Shown piece by piece: positions 23,277 through 35,223 of a stretch of 64,000 bases of DNA. Each line of letters begins with the position of its first letter. Within the stretch, counting starts at the first letter, position 1. The stretch is from Emydura subglobosa (Eukaryota; Chordata; Testudines; Chelidae). A program made the position numbers and the translations under genes. The stretch spans positions 19,144,694 through 19,208,693 of the forward strand of contig ML680053.1 in assembly GCA_007922225.1 (NCBI GenBank), written 5' to 3'. The notes beneath the pieces were generated by a model that was given only the letters and a program-made list of their open reading frames with translations, was not told the DNA's origin and searched no databases.

Positions 23277-25298
23277 TAGAATCATAGAATATTAGAGTTG
23301 AAAGGGACCTCAGGAGGTCATCTAGTCCAAACCCCTGCTCAAAGCAGGACAAACCTCAGCCAAATCATCCCAGCCAGAGCTTTCTCAAGCCACAGTTTAA
23401 AAAACCTCTAAATATGGAGATTCCAACACCTCTCTAGTTAACCCATTCCAGTGCTTCACCACCCTCCTAGTGAAAAACATTTTGCTAATGTCCAACCTAG
23501 ATCTCACCCACTGCAATTTGAGACCGTTGCTACTTGTTCTGTCATCTGCCAACACTGAGAACAGCCTAGCTCCATCCTCCCTGGAACCCCTTTTCAGGTA
23601 GTTAAAGGCTGCTATCAAATCCTCCCCTGTGCTCCACAGAGGCGGACAGTTTGTATTTTGGGATCTCAGTGGCGGGAAGGAACAACCTGAAAAAGGGATA
23701 CCCAAACAAGGATTTATTTAGCCACAGTAGTTAGTGTTATCTGAGCAGCAACAACACTTAGCAATCAGTACTTGAGCGCCCATGAGTGCTAAGGCTACAG
23801 ACTGAGGAGTATTACAAGTATGCCCCAGTCTACTCAAGCGGGAAAGAAGGCGCTTACCAGCACGAGGGTGGGGAGGCCCATTCTCCACCCTATAAGTGAG
23901 TTGCAACCAGGGAGCTGAAAGTTAGTTATCTTTACAGCTGATCTAAGCATCCGTGCAGCTTGTCTAAATAAAATCTTTTATTAATCTAAGAAAGTTCTAT
24001 GCTATTTTCATCCTGAGGATATTTTTAGGCCCCAGAGATAGTTCCTTTTATCTTCTAGGGTTTTTCCAAAGGACAAGGACAAATCTAGCCCTCAGGAGGC
24101 CTTAGCATTGCTCATAAAGCCTACTCTGGATTTCAGGGCCTAGTCCTGCCAAACTAAGCAGTTATCACATTACAATACTCTTGCGCGCCCTACACCCCCT
24201 CATTCTTCTCTTCTGCAGACTAAACAAGCCTAGCTCCCTCAGCCTCTCCTCATAAATCTTGTGCTCCAGCCCCCTAATCATTTTTGTTGCCCTTCATTGG
24301 ACTCTCTCCAACTTGTCCACATCCTTTTTGTAGTGGGGGGCCCAAAACTGGACAGAATACTCCAAATGCGGCCTCACCAATGCCAAATAGAGGGAAATAA
24401 TCACTTCCCTCGATCTGCTGGCAATGCTCCTACTAATGCAGCCCAATATGCTATTAGCTTTCTTGGCAACCAGGACACACTGCTGACTCATATCCAGCTT
24501 CTTATCCACTGTAACCCTCAGGTCCTTTTCTGCAGAACTGCTGCCTAGCCCATTGGTCCCCAGTCTAGCTGTGCATGGGATTCTTCCGTCCTAAGTGCAG
24601 AACTCTGCATTTGTCCTTGTTGAACCTCATCAGATTTCTTTTGCCCCAATCCTCCAATTCGTCTAGGTCACTCTGTATCCTATCCCTACCTTCCAGGGTA
24701 TCTACCACTCCCCCTAGCTTAGTGTCATCTGCAAACTTGCTGAGAGTGCAATCTACCCCATCCTCCAGATCATTAATGAAGATGTTAACAAAACCAGCCT
24801 CAGGACCGACCCCTGGGGCACTCCGCTTGTTACTGGCTGCGAGATAGACATGGAGCCATTGATCACTACCCGTTGAGCCCGATGATCTAGCCAGCTCTCT
24901 ATCCATTTTATAGTCCATTCATCCAACCCATACTTGTCTAACTTGCTGATAAGAATACTGTGGGAGACTGTATCAAAAGCTTTGCTAAAGTCAAGGTATA
25001 TCACGTCCACCGCTTTCCCCACATCCACAGAGCCAGTCACCTCATCATAGAAGACAATCAGGTTGGTCAGGCATGACTTGCCCTTGGTGAATCCATGTTG
25101 ACTGTTCCTGATCACCTTCCTCTCTTCCAAGTGCCTTAAAATGGATTCCTTGAGGACCTGCTCCATGATTTTTCCAGGGATTGAGGTGAGGCTGACCGGT
25201 TAGTAGTTCCCTGGATCCTCTTTCTTCCCTTTCTTGAAGATGGGCACTATATTTGCCTTTTTCTAATCATCAGGGACCTCCCACAATTGCCATGAGCT
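23277..25298 (-). mobile_element. CR1 LINE, minus strand, 5' truncated, split by an LTR
   Basis: On the + strand it begins with the reverse-complement CR1 tail 'atcatagaatattagagttg' and 'ggtcatctagtccaaacccc'. The minus strand then encodes the C-terminal region ('[10 protein letters not shown]') and, at 24753-25166, a reverse-transcriptase segment with [27 protein letters not shown] and SGVPQGSV. The palm motif FADDTKLGG is near 24710-24736. CR1 is a Jockey-clade non-LTR retrotransposon. The total without the LTR is about 1.45 kb, so the endonuclease and ORF1 are missing. Frameshifts (for example near 24770) show it is inactive. Compared with the sister copy at 30.7-31.3 kb it is well preserved. 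Confidence 0.92.
23628..24194 (+). mobile_element. Solo LTR inserted in CR1
   Basis: The sister CR1 copy at 31038 reads continuously 'aaatcctccctcattcttct'. Here the same phrase is split: 'aaatcctcccc' ends at 23627 and 'cccctcattcttct' resumes at 24195. The 567-bp insert begins TGTGCT and ends CTACA. A 4-bp CCCC flanks both sides and is compatible with an LTR target duplication. An AATAAA (near 23968, 'taaataaaatctttt') suits the + orientation. There is no coding capacity. Confidence 0.7.
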
Positions 25299-26165
25299 TC
25301 CCCACTGCACCTTATTTTTGGGTAATCTCAACCAGATACACCAATTCAGCTACCATCTCTGTGCTGATGACTCACAGATCTACCCCTCTGCTGCAAATTG
25401 ATCTTCTTCTGTCCAAACTAAAAGCTCTGCCTATGTCTTTGATATCTCCTTGTGAATGTCTTCCCTCCAAACCCACCTTCCTCCCTCTTCCTTTCTCAAT
25501 CACTGTAGACAACACCACCATCTGGCTGTCATACATCTTGCCAATAAGCTAGACATCATCTTAGACTTGAAGCACTCTGTAGACCCTCACATCCAGGCTA
25601 TGTCTAAATCTTGCAGCCTGTTTCTGCTTAACATCTCTGAGATATGACCTTTCCTAGCCATCCACACAGCTAAAACTCTTGACTAGGCTCTTGTCATCTT
25701 GAATCTCAGTTACTGCTACATAATTTTCAATGGCCTTGTTAAATACCACCTTGCCCCATTCAGATCCATTCACAATGCAACTGGAAAGCTCATTTTCCTA
25801 GTCTGTCACTTTTGACCATCACCCTCTTTTGCATCTCTCCACTGGTTTCCCCTTTTCTATCATATCAGACATAAACAATTGGTTTTCACTTTCATGGCTC
25901 TTCATTACACATCTCCACCCCACGTATCATCTCCCATTCACAGTTGAAATGTTGACTCCCACTTCTGATTGGCCCATGTGGTCAGCCTCCATTGTCCACT
26001 CATTTAAATTTTCAAACAAACACCTTCATGCTTTCTCCCATGCAGCACCTAACCCTTGGGAGGAGCACCCCATTGACAGCTGCAAAACTAACTCATTATC
26101 CCCCTTTAGATCGCTCTTTAAAACTCTCCTTTGCCACAGTACTTATAAAAAGCTTGACAACTGTT
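25299..26165 (+). mobile_element. L2-like LINE fragment, reverse-transcriptase C-terminus
   Basis: The + strand shows decayed non-LTR reverse transcriptase. An 'ADDSQIY' palm motif (about 25361-25381, cf. YADDTQIY) is followed by 'LDIILDLKHSVDPHIQAM', the usual post-palm segment of L2-type elements. A 'FRSLFKTLL'-like C-terminus lies near 26115. Stops and frameshifts are frequent. A 3' UTR continuation lies beyond the CR1 insertion at 26516. L2 is old in amniotes, consistent with the decay. The 5' boundary with the CR1 is approximate. Confidence 0.7.
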
Positions 26166-26177
26166 AGGCCATTGGTA

Positions 26178-26503
26178 CACTCATAGACTCAGACTTTAAG
26201 GCAGAAGGAACCAATATGATCATCTAGTCTGATCTCCTGCACAATGCAGGCCAAAGAACTTCACCCTCTCCTGTAATAAACCTCTTACCTATGACTGAGT
26301 TATTAAAGCCCTCAGATTATGATTTAAAGACTTTAAGATACAGAGAATCCACCAGCAAGTGAGCCGTGCCCCATGCTACACAGGAAGGCGAAATTCCTTC
26401 CCAACCCCAAATATGATGATCAGTTAAACAGACTCACCAGCCAGACACCCAGAAAGAATTGTCCATAATTACTCAGAACCCACCCCATCAAACATCCTAT
26501 CAC
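26178..26503 (-). mobile_element. CR1 3' fragment inserted in L2, with target duplication
   Basis: The + strand begins 'ctcatagactcagactttaa' and contains 'gatcatctagtctgatctcctgcac', the reverse complement of a CR1 tail. It ends with 'agacacccagaaagaattgtcc' and neighbouring UTR phrases. It is flanked by 'aggccattggta' (26166-26177) and 'aggccattggca' (26504-26515), 11 of 12 bases identical. This indicates target-site duplication on insertion into the L2. It is 5' truncated, 326 bp. Confidence 0.85.
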
Positions 26504-26515
26504 AGGCCATTGGCA

Positions 26516-26700
26516 TATCTGATACCACCACCTGTCATATTATTTCATTGTTTCCTTGTACTCCCCCATCTGTCTATATTCATGTGTTGTCTCTTGTCTT
26601 ATACTTAGATGATAAACTCTTTGGAGTTGGGGACCATCTTTTTGTTCTGGCTTTGATGGAAACACTCAGCATTTCTGGCCAGTAGCTGTCAGGAAAAATG
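26516..26700 (+). mobile_element. L2-like 3' UTR, continuation after the CR1
   Basis: 'cttagatgataaactctttgg' followed by 'agttggggaccatctttttgttctggctttga' is the stereotyped L2 3' tail. It completes the element that begins at 25299. Confidence 0.7.
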
Positions 26701-27971
26701 GGCCAGATCCCTGTCTGAGCATCAACCCCTTTGCACTGCTCCAGTGCCTCAAAGGAGTCATAATGTAAGGAGCTTGAGGATTCCCCTGCTAAGATTTAAC
26801 CTTTGGCTCACCTAAAGCTTCCATAGCTGGCTGTATGATAACCCAGCTCCCAGGTGTCGGCAGTATGCAGTGGGAGGGAGAGGTGTGACCACAGGCCTTT
26901 GCAGTGGGCATACTTTAAAGCAGCCCTGAGGCTGCTCTAAATTATGCTGGGGGCTAGACTGGCCTCTGACAGCTTCAAGGATGAGAGAAGAGCAAAGGAG
27001 GCTTAGAGCCCTTTTTGCCCCCCATCTGTTTCCTCAGCTGTGCTGAGCAGAGGTTTGGCAGTAGCTGAGGATCTGGACCAAAAGTACTTTGTTACGTTCT
27101 GATGATAGCATCTGTGATATGAACAGACCTCACGTTTCTAAGGCTAAGAGTGATAGGTATGGAACATTCTGCAGCATTATTGGTCTCTTTCTTGGCCTCT
27201 GTAGCTTGGTGCCATTTAATGTCAGAGGTTTAGTTCAGATAGCCTGTCTGATGAGGCGGAATGGTTAAAATCATCCAGCAGCAGCTGTTTCTCCTCTGAC
27301 ATTTGCTTTTTTGAAAGGATTCAGATCATCCAGTGAACACTGAATAAATCCTGCCTGCTCCCATAATAAGGATAACAAGTGCCACAAGGAGGTACTCTGC
27401 TGTATGACATCTTGATTAACCTGTTTCTGTGGACAAGACATGGAGTGCACACTAACAGCTCTCACTTCCTCCGGCTTTCCTGCACTTGTAGTTCAAACAG
27501 TCCTAATAACTGCACCAGAAACTCACTGGGTAAAACAAATTGGAAGAGTTAAGATAGATCACTGCATCAGCCACACATCAAGCTTCTACTGATGTTGTTT
27601 AAAAAAAATGAAGGCAAGGGGAAATTCTAAATGGAGAGGTTTTATTCACAATGCAAAGGCAAAGAGAGTTTGTTTGGGACTTTTAATGTCTACTGTCAAA
27701 TCAGTTATCACTATATGAAGAATGACATCCACAATCTGTGACTTGCCAGTATCCCTAATTTAAATTAAATAGAACAAATGGCTGCCACTATCTCCTTCAT
27801 TACATAGCTGCGGCCTGTTGAGAGTAGTGATCTAAACATACAGTGCTCAGCCTGAAAGGAAAACCAATTGAATCAAGGTGGGACCTTAGTCTACACATAT
27901 TAGAAATTAGGGAAATAGCATTGTAGCAGTCCATGTTTTGTACTCTTGCCTTCCCAGTAGTATATCTGCTG

Positions 27972-28146
27972 TTATATAGCATGTTTCAAAGCTTTACAAA
28001 GGAGGCAAGTATCATTATCCCCATTTTAAAGACAGGCAAGCTGAGGCACAGGGAGGTGAAGTGACTTGGCCAAAGTCACACAGCAATCCAAGGGCAGGCC
28101 CACAAATAGAACTCAGTTCTCCAGAGTCTCAGTCCTGCTTCTCTAT
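27972..28146 (-). repeat. MIR-type SINE, minus strand
   Basis: It contains the reverse complement of the MIR core: 'cattatccccattttaaaga', 'gctgaggcacagggaggtgaagtgacttg' and 'gtcacacagcaatcc'. A hAT-type MITE abuts its right end. Confidence 0.85.
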
Positions 28147-28429
28147 GGCCTGGTCTACACTTAAAATTTAGGTTGACACAGTTACATCGCTCAGGGGTGT
28201 GAAAAATCCACAACCCTGAGTGCAGTATCTAACGCCTAACACACCCAGTACAGATGCAGTACAGATGCAGGTGGGCCATCGTAAGAATGCTTCCATTGAC
28301 CAAGTGTTCCTACACTAACAGAAAAACCCCTTCTATTGATGTAGCCCGTGTCTAGAGTATGAAGTTATGTTGGCATAGCTATGGCGCCATAGCTATGCTG
28401 TTTTAGCCCCCCTTCTTGTAGACATTGCC
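28147..28429. mobile_element. MITE (DNA transposon, non-autonomous)
   Basis: The left end 'ggcctggtctacac' and the right end 'cttgtagacattgcc' are imperfect inverted repeats of the 'ctggtctacac...gtgtagaccag' class common in turtles. The interior has 'aggggtgtgaaaaatccaca', typical of that family. A perfect 26-bp palindrome lies at 28373-28398. There is no ORF. I could not see an 8-bp duplication, so the superfamily (hAT-like) is from memory of similar elements. Confidence 0.7.
28373..28398. repeat. Perfect 26-bp palindrome
   Basis: The sequence from GCATAGCTATGGC to its mirror complement GCCATAGCTATGC is perfectly self-complementary, with the centre between 28385 and 28386. It lies inside the MITE. 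Confidence 0.95.
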
Positions 28430-28778
28430 TTTATCACTCAGTGTTCTGAGCATTTCTTCTGACATTAACTTAAAGAGTTCATTCTTAATTGTGCTGGATA
28501 CCCATTTGCGTGTAGGCAGTGGAAGCAATGCTTCAAATTCACTGATACAGCACAATCCCATCAGGATTTAGGAAGTGTCCTAAAACTGGATTTATCAGTT
28601 GTACAGCTTCGACAACTATTCCCCAAGAGACTAGATGCTGATGAGAAAAAGAATCTTTTCAAACATAAGCTTAGCATTCCCCATCTCATGTTCCTTACAT
28701 GAGAAAACAGCAATGCCAGGATTTTGCCCTTCGGCAGACATATGGCGCATGTTGTTTCTCAGATAAACAAACCTCTCT

Positions 28779-29080
28779 GGGTATGTCTACACAGCATTTT
28801 GGACTGAGTGGGGTTGAGCCTCTCAGCCCAGATCAATAAACTTAGGTTACTGGGGCTTTCACTAGTGCCCTAAAAATAGCTTTATGGAAAGTACTTTGAA
28901 GTTACAGGTTGGACTGGAGCTCCAGCTCTGAAGTACAAGGTGAGGGGTGGGCTTTAGACACTAAGCCACAGTTTCAAAGTCGGTCTGTACAGCTATTTTT
29001 AGAGCTAGTGCATGACTGGCTCCCCAAGTCTGTCAATCAGGGCTGGGAGGCTCGGTCCAAAATGCTGTGTAGATATACTT
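28779..29080. mobile_element. MITE with long imperfect terminal inverted repeats
   Basis: The left end 'gggtatgtctacacagcatt' then 'ttggactgag...cctctcagccc' pairs with the right end 'gggctgggaggctcggtccaa' then 'aatgctgtgtagatatactt'. The repeats extend for nearly 40 bp, with a 10-bp extra loop in the left arm. The interior is about 220 bp and non-coding. A target duplication is not evident. It is the same general 'gtatgtctacac' class as the elements at 32.9 and 41.3 kb. Confidence 0.8.
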
Positions 29081-29227
29081 TAAGGCTGTCGTCCACTTTG
29101 AAATTCATTTTCAGATAATACTGGATAAGGGCCTTCATCACAAGATGCTAATAAAAGGGAATGTGCAGCTCCTGTTTGTTCCCATCTTTTCCTTTTGGAT
29201 TGATTCTGAAGAAGAGCTCTATGTAGC

Positions 29228-29425
29228 TTAAACAACGAGAGTTCTGTAGCACTTTAAAGACTAACAAATTTAATTTCAGCACACACAAGCTTTCGTGGGC
29301 TCCAACCCACTTCCTCAGATGCAAGTAATAGAAATCATAGCTTGAAAGCTTGTCTCTTTCATCAACAGCAGTTGGTCCAAGGAGGGGTATTGCCTCACCC
29401 ACCTTGTCTCTCAACCTAGCGATAA
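29228..29425 (-). mobile_element. Penelope-like element 3' fragment (minus strand)
   Basis: It shares 'caacgagagt(t/c)ctgtagc', 'actttaaagactaacaaatt' and 'aagctttcgtgggct..aacccacttc' with the segment at 58224-58310. Related reptile elements carrying this phrase continue into Penelope-type reverse transcriptase (from memory). It is a 3'-end fragment without coding sequence. Confidence 0.55.
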
Positions 29426-30693
29426 GCAGACATGCTCTTATACTTTTTTAAGAATAACTGTGTTGCAATCAATGATCATTAGTTTTTACAACAACTCAGT
29501 TGAGATTATTTGGTAAATTCCATGTAAAAACATAGGGTCCTATTCTCCTGCACACTGGTTGCACTCTCTGAGCTTCATTCCATGACCTTCATCTGCAAGT
29601 TTCTTCTTCATTCTTCTTTCAAGGAGGTGAAATTTGCCCTCCTAAAGGGTTTGTCCCCTCCGCCCCATACCTGCAGCTCCTTTTTCCAACTGGGCAGCAT
29701 AGCTCATGATGGAGCAATGCTGCCAACTCCACATCAACCCTCCCCCAGCACTGACCACAACTGCCTTTTGAATCCTCCATGCAAAAGAATCTGTGCAAGT
29801 TACTGCAACCTGTCTGCAGTAACTTACTCTGCTTTGCCCCAGGTTTAGAGATGGAGGGGATTATTTAGAAGATTCTTGCTAGCCATCCACTAATGGATCT
29901 GGGGTAGCCTTAAATTTGGGGTAAGAAAGGGTCATGCTGCAGAAACCTATCTCCTGCCATTTGCGCTCCCAGTCCTCCGGCCAGAACTACATATGCAGAG
30001 TTTTCTCCTGCTCTCAGAAGCAGAGGGGAGCTAAGGGAGCCTTAGAATCTGGCATGGCAGCTCCTCAGGGTAAGCAATCAGTTGCCACTACTGTAGAATG
30101 TCTCTGAACATACATTTATATGAGGGCTAGTAAAAAAAATTGTCAACATTCACTCATTCCCTATTGGCAGTTCCTGCTGCTCACTCTCTGTCTTTGCCAT
30201 TAAGTGGTGGGGTTGGAGAAGCCTTCCTCTACTGACACTCTCTAGGTGCATGGCCATGGACCAATCTGCCTCACTTGTACCCTCTACTCATTAGCAAATT
30301 TCCTACTTCCAAAAAACCTGTGCTCTCCAACTTTGAGTTGTTGACTTTTTTTTTTTTTTTTAAACTTCCTGCTTCCCCCACTGCCACAACGGGCATCGCT
30401 AGCTGTTCCTTATCCAAAACGCCTTCAGGTTCTCTTGACCAAAGCTAATTGGATGAAGTCACTGGTTAGAGACATTGTATTGTTGGAAATTAGTATGTAA
30501 TAACTAAGCTTGACATATCTGAGTGCCTGGAGCCAATGAACAGTGTAATCAGGGGGAATGATGCAGAGAGACTAGAAACAGAGGTTAGACTGTTAAGCAA
30601 ACTAATTTTTTTTAAATTCTTTCTTTTTAAACATTGGAGCCACAAAACTCCCATATGAGGTATAATTAGTTGCCAGGAGGGGCACTGGTGTGC

Positions 30694-31320
30694 TCATAGA
30701 ATCATAGAAGATTAGAGTTGGAAGGGATCTCAGGCGGTCGTCTAGTCTAAACCCCTGCTCAAAGCAGGACCAACCCCAACTAATCATCCCAGCCAGGGCT
30801 TTGTCAAGCTGCACCTTAAAACCTTTAAGGATGAAGATTCCACCACTTCCCTAGGTAACCCATTCCAGTGCTTCACCACCCTCCTAGTGAAAAACATTTT
30901 CCTAATATCCAACCTAGACCTCCCCCATTTGAGATCATTGCTCTTTGTTCTGTCATCTACTACCATTGAGAACAGCCTACCTCCATCCTCCCTGGAACCC
31001 CCTTTCAGGTAGTTAAAGGCTGCTATCAAATCCTCCCTCATTCTTCTCTTCTGCAGACTAAACAAGCCTAGTTCCCTCAGCCTCTCCTCATAAGTCATGT
31101 GCTCCAGCCCCCTAATCGTCTTTGTTGCCCTCCACTGGACTTTTTCCTATTTGTCCACATCCTTTCTGTAGTGGGGGGCCCAAAACTGGACACACTACTT
31201 CACATGAGACCTCATTAATGCTGAATAGAGGGAAATAGTCACTTCCCTCAATCTGCTGGCAATGCTCCTACTAATGCAGCCCAACATGCCATTAGCCTTC
31301 TTGGCAATAAGAGCACGCTG
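30694..31320 (-). mobile_element. CR1 LINE 3' region (minus strand)
   Basis: On the + strand it begins with the reverse-complement tail repeat 'tcatagaatcatagaagatt'. The minus strand encodes the C-terminal reading frame with '[20 protein letters not shown]', '[12 protein letters not shown]' and '[14 protein letters not shown]' (31098-30784). It is the same subfamily as the CR1 at 23277-25298 and provides the uninterrupted reference for the LTR insertion there. It is truncated within ORF2 at about 31320. Confidence 0.9.
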
Positions 31321-32696
31321 ATTGATGATTGTGGAGGTTCTTGCGATATAGTGTTAGCCTGTTTCTGCTGTGCTTTAAAATTTGCAGCATCTTTGTAATA
31401 CCAAAAAGAATGAACAATGACATCAACATTGTTCTGGTTAGAAGACAAAATAAAAAAGAATTCTGCAATGTGATTAATGCTGAGAATCAACAGTGAAAGC
31501 ACCACCCTCAAGCTCCCCTCCCTAATGCTGGAGTAACTCCTCTAAGAAATCTGTCTTTTTAAATTATATTAACTCTCAGTAAAAGTAACCGACAATAACC
31601 TCTTTTTAAATGGGTGGGAGAGGGAGGAAGGTTGTGCTTCTTTTTTACTCAGTATCTTTAAAACTAAACCCACTGCCCTTCTTGGCTGCTTCTGCTGTCT
31701 TGTTTGTTATGTCTTAATCAAAATGATCACTGTATGTAGGAAGAACATTCGTTTTAGTGACCTCAGTTTCAGAAGTTCAGAGCACTCTCCACTCCTGTTG
31801 AAGTCAGTTAGCATTGCATGTGCTCAGCACCTCTGAAAATCAAACTGTAGGTTGTCCCAAACCTAAAAGACACATGATCTGTGTATTCGTTAATAATTGA
31901 TATAGATATTTTCCCCAGATCAAGGTGGTGTGGGGAAGCTTACACAATTTCTAACTTTTGTACCTGTTCTATGGGTTAAGTCTCCAGTGCTAGCAACCTC
32001 TACCCTTCATGATCATTAAATATCCTTTATTAACCAAAAGAAAGGACAAGACATTGTTTAGTCTTGTATATTTAAGTGAAACACTCAGCTAATGCTCTAT
32101 AATATGGCTGACCAGAATAGAATTATGTGGACATAGCAAATATATAATTATGTGGCTGACAAATGCACATTTCTAAAAGGCATATGACAGGGAGAATTTC
32201 ATGATAGTCCTTGACATTTTAATCCTACATAATTATCCTGTAATAATTAGACATTTTACACAGTTGGAAGGCTAGAGGGCATAAAGAGAAAGGGGATCTT
32301 TGTAATCTCAAATGTGCAGCCATGCAGTACTGCAACATGGTGTTCTGTGCACCTGAGTATTTGAAGGCAATATTAAATCCAGTGATTTGTTTGTAAAATT
32401 CCTATGAGAGTTGGAGGAAAACAACACAAAATGGACTGAAACTACAGAAAAAGGTAAATAGTGTTTGATACAAAGGATAATACAAATGACAAAAAATGTA
32501 CAGAAAATGGGAGCAAATTTCCTACCTATGATATAGAACATTGAGAAAGTTAGATCCATAGAAAAGATTGTTTAGGAAACAGAAAGATACGAGGGAAATT
32601 TTCTTGATTCCCAATCCTACCTCTCACTGCAATGGGTACATTCTTGATGGATACAAGCAAGTTCTTTTTCGTGAGGAATTGGGTGGATTTATGATG

Positions 32697-32806
32697 GGAT
32701 TTTGAAAAGTGTTTAGCTCTTGCCATTCAAGGCAATGGTATAGCTCCACTGACTACAGAGGAAGCAGAATTAGGTCAGTGGTGAGCACTTTTGAAAACCC
32801 CACCCT
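32697..32806. repeat. Short inverted-repeat element, about 110 bp
   Basis: The left arm 'gggattttgaaaagtgttta' and the right arm 'gtgagcacttttgaaaacccc' are imperfectly complementary. The middle repeats 'gccattcaaggcaatgg', itself near-palindromic. The structure suggests a small foldback or MITE relic. Confidence 0.6.
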
Positions 32807-32917
32807 TAGAGTCTATTAAAAATACAATGCAACACTCCAGCTCATATTCTCTTCATATTCAAAGTAAATATACATACTGTGCAGACATTCATGTGGAATT
32901 AATTCTCATCTATCACA

Positions 32918-33226
32918 GGATATGTCAGCACTTTGAGGTGAACGTTTCATTCCCAGTCTAATGAGACATGCTTGCACTAGCTCTGGTTGAGCTACAGGGC
33001 TAAAAAATTGGGAGTATCCAAGGCGGCACCCACAGCAGGAGAAGCTAGCCACCCTGAATACATACCTAGCATCTCAGAAGTGCTTGCTCAAAGTTACTAG
33101 CTCCTCCCATCACTCACATTTTCACAGCTACACTATTTTTAGTGTGCTACACTAATCAGAGGTAGCACAGCTATGTCTGCTTGAGCTGGGAATTACACTC
33201 CCGGCTCACGATGTAGACATACCCAT
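32918..33226. mobile_element. MITE with long degenerate terminal inverted repeats
   Basis: The left end 'ggatatgtcagcactttgag' continues to 'attcccagtctaatgagacatgcttgcactagc'. It pairs with the reverse complement of the right end, where 'gctatgtctgcttgagctgggaatt' and 'cacgatgtagacatacc' are visible. Both arms are about 70 bp. There is no ORF and no clear target duplication. Confidence 0.65.
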
Positions 33227-34639
33227 AGTCACAAGCAGCGCTTTAGACAACACATTTGTTTCAGCTGAACTGGGTGAGGAGTGTGATCTTGGCTCTTTTG
33301 AAATCAATAGAAGTTTTGAGGTTGTCTTTAAAATTTCACTTGTGATGTCCAGACATGTAGCTTTTTTTCAGGGGTGAGATATGCAAGCCCTCCCATCTTT
33401 GACTTATTGGGAGTACATGGGAGAATTATTGGGAGAATGCATAAAGTCATTCACATGGATAAGTGTTTGCTGAAAAATATTTTTTTAAATAAACTCTAGG
33501 CAAAGGTAAACATTCCCATAGATTTGTGCTGAGCTAAAAAAACAAACAAACCTGAAGAACATTACTAATTATGTAAATCGTAACCAACTCAAACATTAAT
33601 CATCAAGATCCTTTTAAGAAGCTCTAAATATTTTTTTAAATAAAAAATAGATGCATCATCAGCTTTTTTTATGATTGATTTTGAGTTTTCTAGAGCAAAG
33701 TTGAACTTTATTCATTGATATCCTCACTGAGGTATACAGTGTTTCTTTTCCTTTTTTTTCCTTACGGAAGTCACGAAGGAGAAATATATATAGATGTATT
33801 TTTCACTTCAGATGTAAAATTCATACCTCACTTGTGACTTATGCAAGGAAAATAAGAAGCTTCATTAAACAGAGCTCCAACTTGTCTATGAATAGTGATT
33901 TGCAGTTTGGGAGCACTTTCCTTTGAAATCATTAGATCTTTGCAGCCAAAGTATTTTTATCTCCTTGAAAAATTCCACTTATTACCTCATCAACATGAGA
34001 AAAAAATGATTTTTAAAGATGTTTCTTAATAATCTAGGCAATGGCAAAAAGTTCCTTTAGTATTTCCATACTATAAGCACTAACTTGCTCTACAGCATGC
34101 AATTAAAATAAATTAAAAAATAAAATAAAATAGAAGTCTAGTGCAATTTATAAAAAGTTTTTGGTACATTGACTTGCATAGTGTTCGAGTTGGTACACTT
34201 CTGTACGAGTTAATTTCAATAGTTTGTGACTTCTTCACTATTTCTCTGAAACATGTTAAGAAAAATTCTACTAATCAACTTTATTCAGTTGAACTGGGAC
34301 TGTACCCTGAAACACTGAAATCAAAGGGTCTTTTGCCATTGATTTAATTTGAATTAGAATTGCAGTCCAGATAAACAGTGCTGATCAAAAGGTTTTGCAA
34401 CCTTATGCACAATGAAATATTTCTACATTTCTCCATCCGGTCATGCTCACACAGCAGTTGCTGAGTCAACATTGTATTACACCCAACAAGAGGTAACTCT
34501 GTTTTGGACTCCATTATGAAGGATAAAGATGAATTAATCACTGTACTGGAAGTTTGTAGTTGCTTCGTGACCAGTGATCCTGTTCAATATGGGCAAATGG
34601 GACCGTCCCAACCTGTAAAATAAATATATATATTATGAA

Positions 34640-34975
34640 ATTTATGAATGAATGGGAAATCTTTAAGAAGAATTTATTAGATGGCCAAAAAGCCACGATT
34701 TCACAAAGCAAAGAGCACAACTTTGGCTGAAAGCCCATGCTGGTACAGAGGGAAAAAGAAGGCAGCAATTAGAAGTAAAAAAGCAATACATCAATGGAAC
34801 AAAGTGGAAATAGGTCACAATCAATATAAATGTGAAGTTATGAAGTATAGAAAACTGAAAGGGGAAACTAAAGACATCAGAGGAAAATCCATGACTGACT
34901 GACAGGGCTAAGGTCAATAAGAAGGAGGTTATGTACATGAGGAACAAAAGAAACCAGTGAACTCTATAAATCATT
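34640..34975 (+). mobile_element. CR1 LINE internal fragment (upstream of RT domain)
   Basis: Frames on the + strand read 'NEWEIFKKNLLDGQKATI' followed by broken Lys- and Arg-rich sequence ('REKEGSN', 'MEQSGNRSQ'). This is the linker between the endonuclease and reverse transcriptase of CR1. Stops and frameshifts are present. It corresponds to a different part of the element from the other copies in the window. Confidence 0.6.
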
Positions 34976-35090
34976 ATTAATGCATGTATTAATTTTTGGC
35001 ACAACAATTTTTGGCTGCTGAGATAGAGAAGATTGGGGCCTGATTTTTTCACTAGCTAAGCACCAGCAGCTCCAAGAGTTGTGAGCACTT

Positions 35091-35223
<133 letters not shown>

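Noticed and set aside
24753..25166. 137-codon reverse-transcriptase frame as a host gene
   Set aside because: It is part of a truncated CR1 with frameshifts on both sides and a CR1 tail downstream.
34681..34902. 73-codon Lys-rich frame as a small basic protein
   Set aside because: It is the decayed CR1 linker between endonuclease and reverse transcriptase.
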